Under the pieces are notes generated by a model. The model saw only the letters and a list, made by a program, of their open reading frames with translations. It had not been told where the DNA came from and did no database searches. From Bacteroidales bacterium (GTDB lineage: Bacteria; Bacteroidota; Bacteroidia; Bacteroidales; Tenuifilaceae), in the NCBI GenBank assembly GCA_003818205.1, contig RPRQ01000040.1:1-44541 (forward strand): a DNA stretch of 44,541 nucleotides. The letters are read 5' to 3'. A program made the position numbers and the translations under genes. This document shows, in pieces, positions 24,183 to 31,781 of the stretch (positions within the stretch are counted from its first letter, which is position 1; the number at the start of each line of letters is the position of its first letter).

Positions 24183-24866
24183 CTACAGCATTTTCTTAAC
24201 ATTCTCGGTTACAATATGACCGTCGAACAGCTGAACGATTCTATGCGCCTTCTCGGCATCGGTTGGTGAGTGTGTAACCATTACAACGGTTGTTCCTTCG
24301 CGGTTCAACTCGCTTAGTAGCTCCATAACCTCTTCGCCATTGGCTGAATCGAGGTTACCGGTAGGCTCATCGGCAAGGATTAGCTTAGGATTTGCAACCA
24401 CTGCACGGGCAATTGCCACCCTTTGCTGCTGACCACCCGATAGCTGTTGTGGGAAGTGCCCTTTTCTATGAGATATTTTCATACGCTCTAAAACGGCTTC
24501 AACCTTTTTCTTACGCTCCGATGAGGGCACGTTCATGTAAAGCAAAGGTAGCTCAACATTTTCAAAAACAGTTAGCTCGTCAATCAGATTGAAACTTTGA
24601 AATACAAATCCGATATTTGACTTACGTAGGTTTGTACGCTGCTTTTCTTTGAACTTCGATACCTCAATCCCGTTGAAGTAGAATTCGCCACCGCTCGGAT
24701 TGTCCAACAAACCAATGATGTTTAGAAGCGTGGATTTCCCACATCCCGAAGGACCCATAATGGCTACAAATTCGCCTGGTTTTACTTCAAGGTTAACTTT
24801 ATTTAAAGCAGTGGTTTCAACCTCTTCGGTACGAAAAACCTTTACTAATTCTTGTGTTTTAAGCAT
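24183..24866 (-). CDS. ABC transporter ATP-binding protein (MacB/LolD type)
   Basis: A 227-residue stand-alone ATPase with Walker A MGPSGCGKST (38-46), Q-loop VFQSFNLIDE, signature LSGGQQQRVAIARA (about 141) and Walker B LILADEPTGNLD, followed by the H-loop VMVTHSPTDAEK. The LLNIIGLLDNPSGGEFYFNG text is typical of the LolD/MacB/FtsE group, which drives FtsX-type mechanotransmission permeases. It is directly downstream of the HlyD adaptor gene (43 bases), but no FtsX-type permease gene exists in this locus, so it must work with a permease encoded elsewhere or the partner has been lost. Confidence 0.94.
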   Translation of the reverse strand: MLKTQELVKVFRTEEVETTALNKVNLEVKPGEFVAIMGPSGCGKSTLLNIIGLLDNPSGGEFYFNGIEVSKFKEKQRTNLRKSNIGFVFQSFNLIDELTVFENVELPLLYMNVPSSERKKKVEAVLERMKISHRKGHFPQQLSGGQQQRVAIARAVVANPKLILADEPTGNLDSANGEEVMELLSELNREGTTVVMVTHSPTDAEKAHRIVQLFDGHIVTENVKKML

Positions 24867-24909
24867 TGTCGTAAATTTTAATGTTCCGTTATTTTATATA
24901 GTCATTCGT

Positions 24910-26166
24910 TTATTTTGTGAGCAAGAGCTTATCAACGCTATTATAATTATCGTAGCTCGATACGATTACCTTTTCGCCAGGCTTTAACCCCTCAACCACT
25001 TCGTAGAACCGAGGGTTTTGACGATTAATTCGGATATTGCGCTTGGTAGCAAAACTTCCCGATGGGTCAACTACGTAAACCCATTGACCACCTGTACTTT
25101 GGTAAAATCCGCCACGGCTTAAAAGAACGGCTCTTTGCGATTCGCCTAGCTCAAGGTTGATGCGCGAGGTTTGACCAATTCGGATATTTTTGGGTACCGT
25201 ATCGGTGAACACCATGTCAACCGTAAAACGCCCATTTCTAACCTCGGGGTAAATGGTCTTTATCTCCCCATTAAATTTTTTGCTTGAAAATTCGCAGTCT
25301 CCTGTTAAATTTCTTACAATTCTTGATATATAATGCTCATCAATATCAACCTTTAACTTATAAGAATCAAGTACGTTGATTGTACCCATGCGAGTTCCCA
25401 TACCAATAACCTGTCCAATTTCAAGATTGAGTGAAGCCAATTCACCAGTAACAGGAGCTCTAAATTCGAGAGATTCCAAACGTTTACGAACAATCCTTGA
25501 ATTCATTTGCATTCTCTCATCTTGTTCCTCAAGGGTTTTAATTTGCGTGAGGTTGTATATGGAATCCTTCATTGCGCTTTGACGAAATAGGCTTATCCTT
25601 TCAGTAGTGAGTTCATAAGCCTCCTTCGACCGCTCAAATTCATCTTTTGATATATGTTTTTGTTCATAAAGCACCCTATTGTTCCTGTAAGTACGCTCTC
25701 TTTCCTTTAAATCAAATGTAAACTGAATTAATTGACTCTTGGTATCGAGAGTTTGCCTTTCCATTTGAAGTCGAATATTTCGAAGTTCATTCGTGCTTCT
25801 GGAAACTGCGGCCTCATTATTCGAAATTTCAAGTATAAGGCCAGTGTTGCTGAAACGAGCAATTACATCACCTTTATTAACCAAACTCCCTTCTTTCAGA
25901 ACAATCTCATCAACCCGACTTCCGCTCTCGGTTGCATCTAGGTAAATGGTTCGGATTGGAGCAACAGTTCCAATAACAGTTATGTAATCTCTAAAAAGGT
26001 CTTGGGTAACCTCCTCAACGGTTATCTTATCAACTTCAACGTTAAGCTTTGAGCTTTTATCGCCAAAAGCGATATAGTACACAATATAAACTGAAAGCAC
26101 AGCCGTGCCTAAAATTAGAAGAATCTTTTTAAGAGTCCATTTCTTTTTTTGAATCGCTTTATCCAT
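24910..26166 (-). CDS. HlyD/MacA-type periplasmic adaptor
   Basis: The ATG at 26166 (MDKAIQKKKWTLKK) fits the usual family start; an ATG at 26178 four codons upstream is the alternative. The 418-residue protein has a signal anchor (KILLILGTAVLSVYIVYYIAF), a split lipoyl domain (IVLKEGSLVNKGDVIARF and FRAPVTGELASLNLEIGQVI), a long coiled-coil (about residues 105-225) and C-terminal beta domains with VVEGLKPGEKVIVSSYDN. It bridges the inner membrane transporter and a TolC duct across the periplasm. It heads the minus-strand group adaptor - ATPase - two small genes - TolC. Confidence 0.92.
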   Translation of the reverse strand: MDKAIQKKKWTLKKILLILGTAVLSVYIVYYIAFGDKSSKLNVEVDKITVEEVTQDLFRDYITVIGTVAPIRTIYLDATESGSRVDEIVLKEGSLVNKGDVIARFSNTGLILEISNNEAAVSRSTNELRNIRLQMERQTLDTKSQLIQFTFDLKERERTYRNNRVLYEQKHISKDEFERSKEAYELTTERISLFRQSAMKDSIYNLTQIKTLEEQDERMQMNSRIVRKRLESLEFRAPVTGELASLNLEIGQVIGMGTRMGTINVLDSYKLKVDIDEHYISRIVRNLTGDCEFSSKKFNGEIKTIYPEVRNGRFTVDMVFTDTVPKNIRIGQTSRINLELGESQRAVLLSRGGFYQSTGGQWVYVVDPSGSFATKRNIRINRQNPRFYEVVEGLKPGEKVIVSSYDNYNSVDKLLLTK

Positions 26167-26196
26167 CACAAAAAACATTTTCAGGTTCGTAATCTT

Positions 26197-26213
26197 TAAA
26201 CAGTTTATATGCC
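26197..26213 (-). promoter_or_regulatory. Weak sigma-54-like promoter before the adaptor gene
   Basis: Minus-strand TGGCATATAAACTGTT has a full -24 TGGCA and a -12 part reading CTGT instead of TTGC, with the correct spacing between GG and the second element. An NtrC-type activator gene is divergent to it, and a direct repeat lies about 70-100 bases upstream. Only a tentative match. Confidence 0.3.
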
Positions 26214-26280
26214 ATACTTATCTAAGCGTTGATTTTAAGTGCTTTGTGGCATTCATATATTTTATTATAATCAATAATCA

Positions 26281-26316
26281 TGTTCGATTATGCAACATTT
26301 CCTGTTCGATATCGCA
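26281..26316. promoter_or_regulatory. Direct repeat TGTTCGAT between divergent operons
   Basis: TGTTCGATTATGCA (26281-26294) and TGTTCGATATCGCA (26303-26316) share 12 of 14 bases and start exactly 22 bases apart, about two helical turns. The position, upstream of the efflux operon on one side and of the NtrC-type regulator on the other, fits an activator or enhancer site for that regulator. Confidence 0.5.
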
Positions 26317-26435
26317 CACTTCTTATGCAAACCATAACATCAAACCTATGTAAGAGTTTTTTAATATATTTACCGAGTTATCAGGATTTATAAAATGGTA
26401 GCTATTCAACCGTAATCGAAATGAAAAAAAACCAT

Positions 26436-26512
26436 GGAGATACGCCTGCCTGCCGGAAGGCAGGCATTATTGGCTACGCCGAACTCGCAAGCTCGGTTCC
26501 AGTCTTCCAAAA
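26436..26512. repeat. Composite intergenic repeat, copy 2
   Basis: Contains a 22-bp near-perfect palindrome with GCCTGCC arms (26444-26465, one mismatched pair), then AACTCGCAAGCTCGGTTC (26482-26499), which matches 24085-24102 with one change, and CAGTCTTCCA. Same order and orientation as 24001-24134. It lies in the leader of the sigma-54 activator gene. The rest of the 26167-26604 gap holds the TGTTCGAT repeats and no gene. Confidence 0.85.
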
Positions 26513-26604
26513 ACATAGTGTTCGTATTAAAGTATTAGTTAATAGCGATATAACATGCATTATTATATCGAACTCACGTTATTATAATCCAAATATCTAC
26601 AGCC

Positions 26605-27984
26605 ATGATTAAAAAAGCAGGGAAAATATTAGTTGTTGATGATAATGAGGATATTCTATTCGCAATTAAGCTGCTGCTTAAACCTCACATCGAGCTGCTG
26701 CATACGACCCCAAACCCATCGGATATTCCAGAACTGATGGCAAAGGAAACGTATGATGTTATCCTTTTGGACATGAATTTCACGAAGGATGCAATCAGCG
26801 GACAGGAAGGGTTTACATGGTTAGAAAAAGTACTAAGCATCGATCCGAAAGCTATAGTAATTTTTATTACTGCATACGGAGATGCTGAAAAAGCTGTAAA
26901 GGCAATAAAAGCAGGTGCTACCGATTTTATTCTTAAACCTTGGCAAAACGAAAAGCTAATAGCTACCGTTTCGGCGGCAATGAAGCTAAAGCGCTCGCAG
27001 CAAGAGGTTGACACCTTAAAAATGAAGCAACAGGAGATTAGCGAGGTTCTCGATCAGCCATTCCATGAGTTTATTGGGAGCTCGGAGGGAATGCGAAGTG
27101 TTTTTGCAACGATTCAAAAGGTTGCAAAAACCGATGCAAACGTCCTTATACTCGGTGAGAATGGGACAGGCAAAGAGCTCGTTGCAAGAGCTTTACACCG
27201 AAATTCTCCTCGTAATGGTGAAGTTTTTATTAATATCGATCTCGGTTCAATCGCTGAATCGCTGTTTGAAAGCGAGCTGTTTGGTCATGAGAAGGGCGCT
27301 TTTACCGATGCCAAGAAAGAAAAACCAGGAAGATTCGAGATAGCATCAGGGGGAACGCTTTTCCTCGATGAGATTGGTAATCTTACCCCTGCAATGCAGG
27401 CGAAACTCCTCACGGTAATTGAGCGTCGCGAAGTAATCCGAGTCGGCTCTAATAAACCGAAAAATATTGATGTACGCTTGATTTGCGCCACGAACATCAA
27501 CATCAATCAGATGACCACCGAGGGACAATTCCGACAGGATCTCCTTTATAGGATAAATACCGTTGAAATCCACCTGCCTCCGCTAAGAGAAAGAATTGGC
27601 GATATTGCCCTTTTAGCAAAGCACTTTGTTCAGATTTACACCAAGAAGTATAAGAAGGATATCAGTAGCCTAAGCCCCGATGCGCTAAAGAAGCTGAATG
27701 GCTATCATTGGCCCGGCAATGTTCGTGAACTACAACATGCAGTAGAACGAGCCATAATCATGAGCGACTCTACTATTCTTCAACCCGATGATTTTTTCTT
27801 CTCGGCTACAAAACAGCCGAACGCTAGTGAGGGCGAATTGGACACCTACAATCTCGAAGAGGTTGAAAAAGCCATTATCAATAAAGTGCTCAAGCAGGCT
27901 CAGGGTAACATTACGCAAGCCGCGAATGAGCTAGGCATTACCCGCACATCATTATACCGTAGAATGGAAAAATATGATTTATAA
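26605..27984 (+). CDS. Sigma-54-dependent response regulator (NtrC family)
   Basis: A 459-residue activator. The receiver (1-125) has acidic pocket DDNED, phospho-acceptor D56 in VILLDMNF and Lys in FILKPW. The AAA+ domain (about 155-385) has Walker A GENGTGKE (184), the sigma-54 contact loop ESELFGHEKGAFTDAKKEKP, Walker B GGTLFLDEIGNL and the R-finger region FRQDLLYRINTVEI. A Fis-type helix-turn-helix closes it (ITQAANELGITRTSLYRRME). Phosphorylation triggers ATP-driven opening of sigma-54 promoters. It overlaps the downstream histidine kinase gene by 11 bases and is divergent from the efflux operon, its probable target. Confidence 0.96.
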   Translation: MIKKAGKILVVDDNEDILFAIKLLLKPHIELLHTTPNPSDIPELMAKETYDVILLDMNFTKDAISGQEGFTWLEKVLSIDPKAIVIFITAYGDAEKAVKAIKAGATDFILKPWQNEKLIATVSAAMKLKRSQQEVDTLKMKQQEISEVLDQPFHEFIGSSEGMRSVFATIQKVAKTDANVLILGENGTGKELVARALHRNSPRNGEVFINIDLGSIAESLFESELFGHEKGAFTDAKKEKPGRFEIASGGTLFLDEIGNLTPAMQAKLLTVIERREVIRVGSNKPKNIDVRLICATNININQMTTEGQFRQDLLYRINTVEIHLPPLRERIGDIALLAKHFVQIYTKKYKKDISSLSPDALKKLNGYHWPGNVRELQHAVERAIIMSDSTILQPDDFFFSATKQPNASEGELDTYNLEEVEKAIINKVLKQAQGNITQAANELGITRTSLYRRMEKYDL

Positions 27985-29329
27985 AAATTTTAGGGTAAAC
28001 GCAATTATCAGAATACTTTTAATTGCCACAACAATATTTCTACTTTTCTATACTTGGAAAGAGTTCTTCATTACGCCTGTTCTAATCGGTGCATTCATTG
28101 TTATACAGCTATATGCCCTTTTCAAGTATATCGATAAAACAAATCGAGACCTTTCAAGTTTTTTAGAATCGATAAGGTTTAGCGAGTTTACCCGATCTTT
28201 TCAGATGGAGGGTATGGGATCGTCGTTTGATGAGCTGAATAAGGCGTTCAACGATGTAATCAAAGATTTTCAGAACGTAAGAACTGAGAAGGAGGAGCAT
28301 TTCCATTACCTACAGAGCATTGTACAGAACATTGATGTAAGTATAATTGCCTATCAAAAGGATGGTACCGTAGAGATGATTAACAAATCGGCAAAAAAAC
28401 TATTTCAGCTCAGCGGGTTGAAAAATGTTAAGCAGCTCTACCCCATTAGCAACGAACTGGTTGAGAAATTATTGAGTATTACCCCAGGCGAGAGTGCCCT
28501 TATCAAGGTACAGCAGGAGGATGATTTATTGCAGCTAGCAATCAATAGCAATGAGTTTAAAATTCATACCAAAACCATTGTTCTGGTTACTATTAAGAAT
28601 ATTCAAAGCGTTTTGGAGGAGCAGGAAACCGAGGCATGGCAGAAGCTGATTAGCGTTCTCACCCATGAGATTATGAACTCCATTACGCCAATAGCCTCGC
28701 TCTCATCAACCATTGATATGATGATCAAAAGCTTCCAGGAGGAGCAGGCAGCCGATCCCAATGCCAGTATCGATTCCGAAACAGCACATGAGATACAGCA
28801 AGGGTTACAAACCATTCACAAACGTAGTACAGGTCTGCTCCACTTTGTAAATACGTACAGAAATTTAACCCGAATACCTAAACCAAACTTCAGAATTACT
28901 ACTGTTAAGAATGTGTTCAATAATATCATCCCTTTAATGAACGAAGAAATTTCGCAAGTAGGTATTTCATTCCATAGTGAGATTGACCCACCTGAAATTG
29001 AGTTCTCGGTAGATATTGAGCTGCTTGAACAGGTAATTATTAATATCCTGAAAAATGCTATTCATGCCCTTGAAGGGGCTGAAAAGCCTCAGATAACACT
29101 AAAAGCATTTCTAAACAAGCGGGGGAAGGTTACCATTCAGGTTGCAGACAACGGCGTAGGTATTTTACCCGAGGTGCTCGATAAGATATTCATCCCATTC
29201 TTTACAACAAAACCCAAGGGTTCAGGTATAGGCCTTAGCCTTTCAAGACAGATCATGCGCTTACACGGTGGAAGCATAACCGCATACTCCGTTCCAGGGC
29301 ATGGGACTACGTTTACGTTGACATTTTAA
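27974..29329 (+). CDS. Membrane histidine kinase paired with the sigma-54 activator
   Basis: A 451-residue kinase with two N-terminal membrane helices (IIRILLIATTIFLLFYTW and PVLIGAFIVIQLYALFKYI) and very little between them, so sensing is probably in or near the membrane. A PAS-like segment (about 110-190) precedes the dimerisation helix with phospho-acceptor H231 in VLTHEIMNSITPIASL. The ATPase core shows N-box NILKNAIHAL, G1 VADNGVGI and G2 GIGLSLSRQIMRLHGGSI. Translation is coupled to the regulator gene (11-base overlap). The signal is unknown; a cell envelope or drug stress is inferred from the divergent efflux genes. Confidence 0.95.
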   Translation: MIYKNFRVNAIIRILLIATTIFLLFYTWKEFFITPVLIGAFIVIQLYALFKYIDKTNRDLSSFLESIRFSEFTRSFQMEGMGSSFDELNKAFNDVIKDFQNVRTEKEEHFHYLQSIVQNIDVSIIAYQKDGTVEMINKSAKKLFQLSGLKNVKQLYPISNELVEKLLSITPGESALIKVQQEDDLLQLAINSNEFKIHTKTIVLVTIKNIQSVLEEQETEAWQKLISVLTHEIMNSITPIASLSSTIDMMIKSFQEEQAADPNASIDSETAHEIQQGLQTIHKRSTGLLHFVNTYRNLTRIPKPNFRITTVKNVFNNIIPLMNEEISQVGISFHSEIDPPEIEFSVDIELLEQVIINILKNAIHALEGAEKPQITLKAFLNKRGKVTIQVADNGVGILPEVLDKIFIPFFTTKPKGSGIGLSLSRQIMRLHGGSITAYSVPGHGTTFTLTF

Positions 29330-29424
29330 TTGGCAATGCGGTAACAAATAGCACTTTTTTACATTAAAATTCAAAGTTAAATTTGACAATCTAACTAAAG
29401 AGGAAATAGGCTCTGCTGATGTGC

Positions 29425-29443
29425 AACCTATCCGCAATAGGTT
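29425..29443. repeat. Hairpin after the histidine kinase gene
   Basis: AACCTAT (29425-29431), spacer CCGCA, ATAGGTT (29437-29443). It lies 96 bases after the kinase stop; no T-tract follows. Confidence 0.6.
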
Positions 29444-29454
29444 TGATGCGTAAA

Positions 29455-29505
29455 CTATAGATTGAAAGAATGGTTGATTGCAATCCTTTTTTTTTCAATC
29501 TATAG
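29455..29505. repeat. 51-bp palindromic element
   Basis: Perfect 13-bp arms CTATAGATTGAAA (29455-29467) and TTTCAATCTATAG (29493-29505), extended inward by G-T pairing; the loop contains the separate perfect palindrome GATTGCAATC. It lies between the histidine kinase gene and the transposase remnant and may be an end of that element or a relic of it. Confidence 0.8.
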
Positions 29506-29548
29506 GTACGCGGAGATGGCTTATAAAACCTAGCGTAGTTGGTGGTTT

Positions 29549-29856
29549 TTAAAGTGAATGTACCATTTGATGAAGTTTTTCTTTGGCGATTAACTTCAAC
29601 CCTCGATGAAGCATTAACGTCTCTTTGAAGTGAGTAAAATAGTTTTCCAATCTGTTTGTAGTATGAGGAATAGCTGGGTCATCGAGGTCGTTGAACATAC
29701 TTGGGATGGCATTAATAATCAAAGAAGTTGCCAGATGTAGGTTTTTATGGGTAAACCGTTCTCTTCCTGTTTCTTCATTAACCGTTTTCTCGTTGATGTA
29801 ATGGTGGTTGGCATCATAAATCCACAACTTTTCAACTTGATTCAAGACCTTTAACA
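29549..29856 (-). pseudogene. Transposase C-terminal remnant
   Basis: About 100 codons with no proper start (only TTG codons) that begin right at the tRNA terminator. The text IPHTTNRLENYFTHFKETLMLHRGL is typical of the end of a DDE transposase: the conserved N-x-L-E with the last catalytic Glu and the HRGL motif. The first two catalytic Asp regions are missing, so it cannot be active. Preceding residues VEKLWIYDANHHYINEKTVN and ERFTHKNLHLATSLIIN belong to the same domain. Exact insertion-sequence family not assigned. Loss of the 5' part next to a tRNA suggests deletion after insertion. Confidence 0.8.
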
Positions 29857-29886
29857 AAAAAACCCTTGCGTTTGCAAGGGTTTTTG
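29856..29886. terminator. Intrinsic terminator after tRNA-Val
   Basis: AACCCTTGC (29861-29869), loop GTTT, GCAAGGGTT (29874-29882), with A-runs left and T-runs right, so it works in both directions. On the minus strand it lies four bases past the tRNA 3' end. Confidence 0.9.
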
Positions 29887-29889
29887 TTG

Positions 29890-29964
29890 TGGGAACTGCT
29901 GGGTTCGAACCAGCGACCCTCTGCTTGTAAGGCAGATGCTCTGAACCAGCTGAGCTAAGCTCCC
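29890..29964 (-). tRNA. tRNA-Val (anticodon UAC)
   Basis: A 75-base cloverleaf on the minus strand: acceptor GGGAGCT pairs with AGTTCCC (one G-U), D arm GCTC/GAGC, anticodon stem TCTGC/GCAGA around the loop CTTACAA, so the anticodon is TAC, and T arm CTGG-TTCGAAC-CCAG. The discriminator is A, followed by CAA, so the CCA end is not encoded and must be added by the enzyme encoded at 7014-8435. A near-consensus promoter lies upstream and an intrinsic terminator directly downstream. Confidence 0.96.
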
Positions 29965-29993
29965 ATTAAGAGCTGCTTCCTTTAAAAGCGTTG

Positions 29994-30023
29994 CAAATGT
30001 ATTGGTTTTTTTTAGAAATCAAA
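29994..30023 (-). promoter_or_regulatory. Promoter of tRNA-Val
   Basis: Minus-strand TTTG (30020-30023), 18 bases, then TACATTTG (29994-30001), close to the Bacteroidota housekeeping consensus TTTG-N19-TAnnTTTG. Transcription would start about 20 bases before the tRNA. The rest of the 29965-30284 gap holds only the terminator at 30219-30254 and AT-rich sequence. Confidence 0.7.
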
Positions 30024-30218
30024 AATATTTATTAAAAATTTCAATATTTTCTTCAATCCCTTTCAAACCAAAGAACCTTTTTTATTCTTGAACTATATAT
30101 CAATATCGTGTAACTTCATGTGTTGTAAATTGATTTTCATAATCTTACTTGAATATCAATAACATAGCTCTTAGCTAAAACGACATCGATATTTATATTA
30201 AAACACACAAATAATGTA

Positions 30219-30254
30219 AAAAGGTAAAGCCTCATTTCTAGGACTTTACCTTTT
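30219..30254 (-). terminator. Intrinsic terminator of the transporter operon
   Basis: AAAAGGTAAAG (30219-30229) pairs with CTTTACCTTTT (30244-30254); minus-strand reading ends in a T-rich tail TTTTTACATT. It is 31 bases past the stop of the last gene of the minus-strand array starting at 36416. Confidence 0.88.
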
Positions 30255-30284
30255 CAATATTCGCTTGGTTTCGGTATGATAAAT

Positions 30285-30749
30285 TTAGAATCCCGTTTTG
30301 GGGACTTTCTGCCAGAGTATTAGCACTCCCACACAAGCTCTGTCCTGCCCAATATCCTTAAACTCTGTTTTGGCAGCAAGAAGGGTTATTTCCACAATAA
30401 GCCTTCTTGTCTTTTCAATCGTAAACCCAATGGATTCTAAGTAATCATCATCCTTATTGTCATAGAAAACTTCTTGGGTAAGAGGATCGATTAAACGTAT
30501 GTGAATGGGGTAGAAGTTTGCTTCGGAGCAAATAATAAATTTATAATCCTTCTCGCCAAAAAGGGTTACGCTAAAGTTATTGGGAATATTAGCCTGAAGT
30601 AGCGCATTTTTCGATTGGCCATAAACATTCATCACCTCTCTATTCATCAGCAATAAACAATTGCCCATTCTATTATAATCCCTACAGGGTTGAGCGAAGG
30701 CAATATTTACGCTAATTGCTAATGTTATTGTTACTAGTAGCCACTTCAT
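30285..30749 (-). CDS. Secreted protein of unknown function
   Basis: A 154-residue protein with signal peptide (MKWLLVTITLAISVNIAFAQ). The mature part starts CRDYNRMGNC, then a strand-rich central part (NFSVTLFGEKDYKFIICSE, PIHIRLIDPLTQEVFYDN) and IEKTRRLIVEITLLAAKTE. Four cysteines, possibly disulfide-bonded. The pattern 'gel/solvent-exposed beta fold with IRLIDP...VFYDN' is seen in small Bacteroidota envelope proteins, but no named family is recognised. It starts three bases after the upstream lipoprotein gene, so they are translationally linked. Confidence 0.75.
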   Translation of the reverse strand: MKWLLVTITLAISVNIAFAQPCRDYNRMGNCLLLMNREVMNVYGQSKNALLQANIPNNFSVTLFGEKDYKFIICSEANFYPIHIRLIDPLTQEVFYDNKDDDYLESIGFTIEKTRRLIVEITLLAAKTEFKDIGQDRACVGVLILWQKVPKTGF

Positions 30750-30752
30750 CGC

Positions 30753-31649
30753 TTAGTATTGTTGATTTACAATTTTTGTACGAATATTAATTACTTTAGC
30801 TTTCAACAGGCTAAAGTTTTCATCGCTTGAGGATTTCTTACTATCGTCCGAAATTTTTATTTTCATTCCGCTTGAGGTCATCTTTTTAGTTGCCGAGGAG
30901 GTGTTATTTCTCTCTACCTTGCCTTTATGAAGAATATCTCGAACCTCAGTTAAGTCCATTAACAAGGGCTTTAGCGATTTTTCATCGTTACAAAAGACTA
31001 AGAAACTGCTAAAGAAATTCTCGTAAAACTCACCGATATCGTAAACCGATGATACTAAACGCGGTTGCTTCTGAGCGTCAGTAATTGAATTGGCCGTTAA
31101 ATAGAGCGCCTCAACGATTGATCCAATACCAATGATAGAGAAAAGCATATTATTATCGGTTTGGTCGAGGGAGTTGAAAACATCCGATGAAAGCTCAATG
31201 GAAATCTCTTTGAGGGAGTCGAGGTTAGAGTAATTATCCTCCATCCTTTTAAAGAAACTCTCCTTGAAGAAATGTTCAATGCTTAATTTTAGCGAAAGTT
31301 GACGAAGTGTTGTTAGATATTTGAGCGATTGGGTGTTCTTGTCGAAAACGCTTAAATAGTAGAAATCGCAAAAATACATGCCAAAGTATAGCGCTTGATT
31401 GCGAAATAAATTGATCTCCTCAATATTCTCAAGCGGATTAACTAGAAATTCTTTGTAGGTATAGCCTTGATCTTTGGCAAAGCTCATGAGCTCCTGGGGT
31501 GATGGTAGGAGGTACTCTATTCTTTCTCTGTAAATCGAATCCTTTTGTTGAGCTAAAAGACTGTCCTCTTTCTTTTTGGATTCATTTACGCACCCTAAAA
31601 GACAAGAAGCAAGAATAAGCGTTATCAGTAAATTAGTTTTTCGCCTCAT
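30753..31649 (-). CDS. Lipoprotein of unknown function
   Basis: The ATG at 31649 is preferred over a TTG three codons earlier. The 298-residue product has a lipoprotein signal ending in SCLLGC. The mature part is largely helical (EYLLPSPQELMSFAKDQGYT, IEEINLFRNQALYFGMYFCDFYYLSVF) with an alpha-alpha pattern through residue 230, then a Lys/Ser-rich low-complexity tail (KKMTSSGMKIKISDDSKKSSSD). No family recognised. It lies between the ABC transporter gene (132 bases upstream) and the secreted protein gene (three bases downstream) and may be an accessory of the transporter. Confidence 0.78.
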   Translation of the reverse strand: MRRKTNLLITLILASCLLGCVNESKKKEDSLLAQQKDSIYRERIEYLLPSPQELMSFAKDQGYTYKEFLVNPLENIEEINLFRNQALYFGMYFCDFYYLSVFDKNTQSLKYLTTLRQLSLKLSIEHFFKESFFKRMEDNYSNLDSLKEISIELSSDVFNSLDQTDNNMLFSIIGIGSIVEALYLTANSITDAQKQPRLVSSVYDIGEFYENFFSSFLVFCNDEKSLKPLLMDLTEVRDILHKGKVERNNTSSATKKMTSSGMKIKISDDSKKSSSDENFSLLKAKVINIRTKIVNQQY

Positions 31650-31781
31650 TTTTCTCAATTTTCATTAACAAAACCAATATTTATTTTAACTCTAGGAGAT
31701 TTGTTGTAATACAATTTATGATCAAATAGTTGTTGCAATATATAAAAAAAAGTAATACTATTTTTCAAAAGAACAGAATTA

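Noticed and set aside
24024-24269. Small plus-strand open frame starting MPACRQTGKRS
   Set aside because: It is the translation of the GCCTGCC palindrome repeat (a 'PACRQAG'-type artefact) and runs into the antisense of the ABC ATPase gene.
26421-26612. Small open frame with DTPACRKAG before the sigma-54 activator
   Set aside because: Arises from the composite repeat at 26436-26512 and has no coding support.
29455-29505. Terminator of the histidine kinase gene
   Set aside because: The T-run lies inside the structure before the right arm, not behind it.
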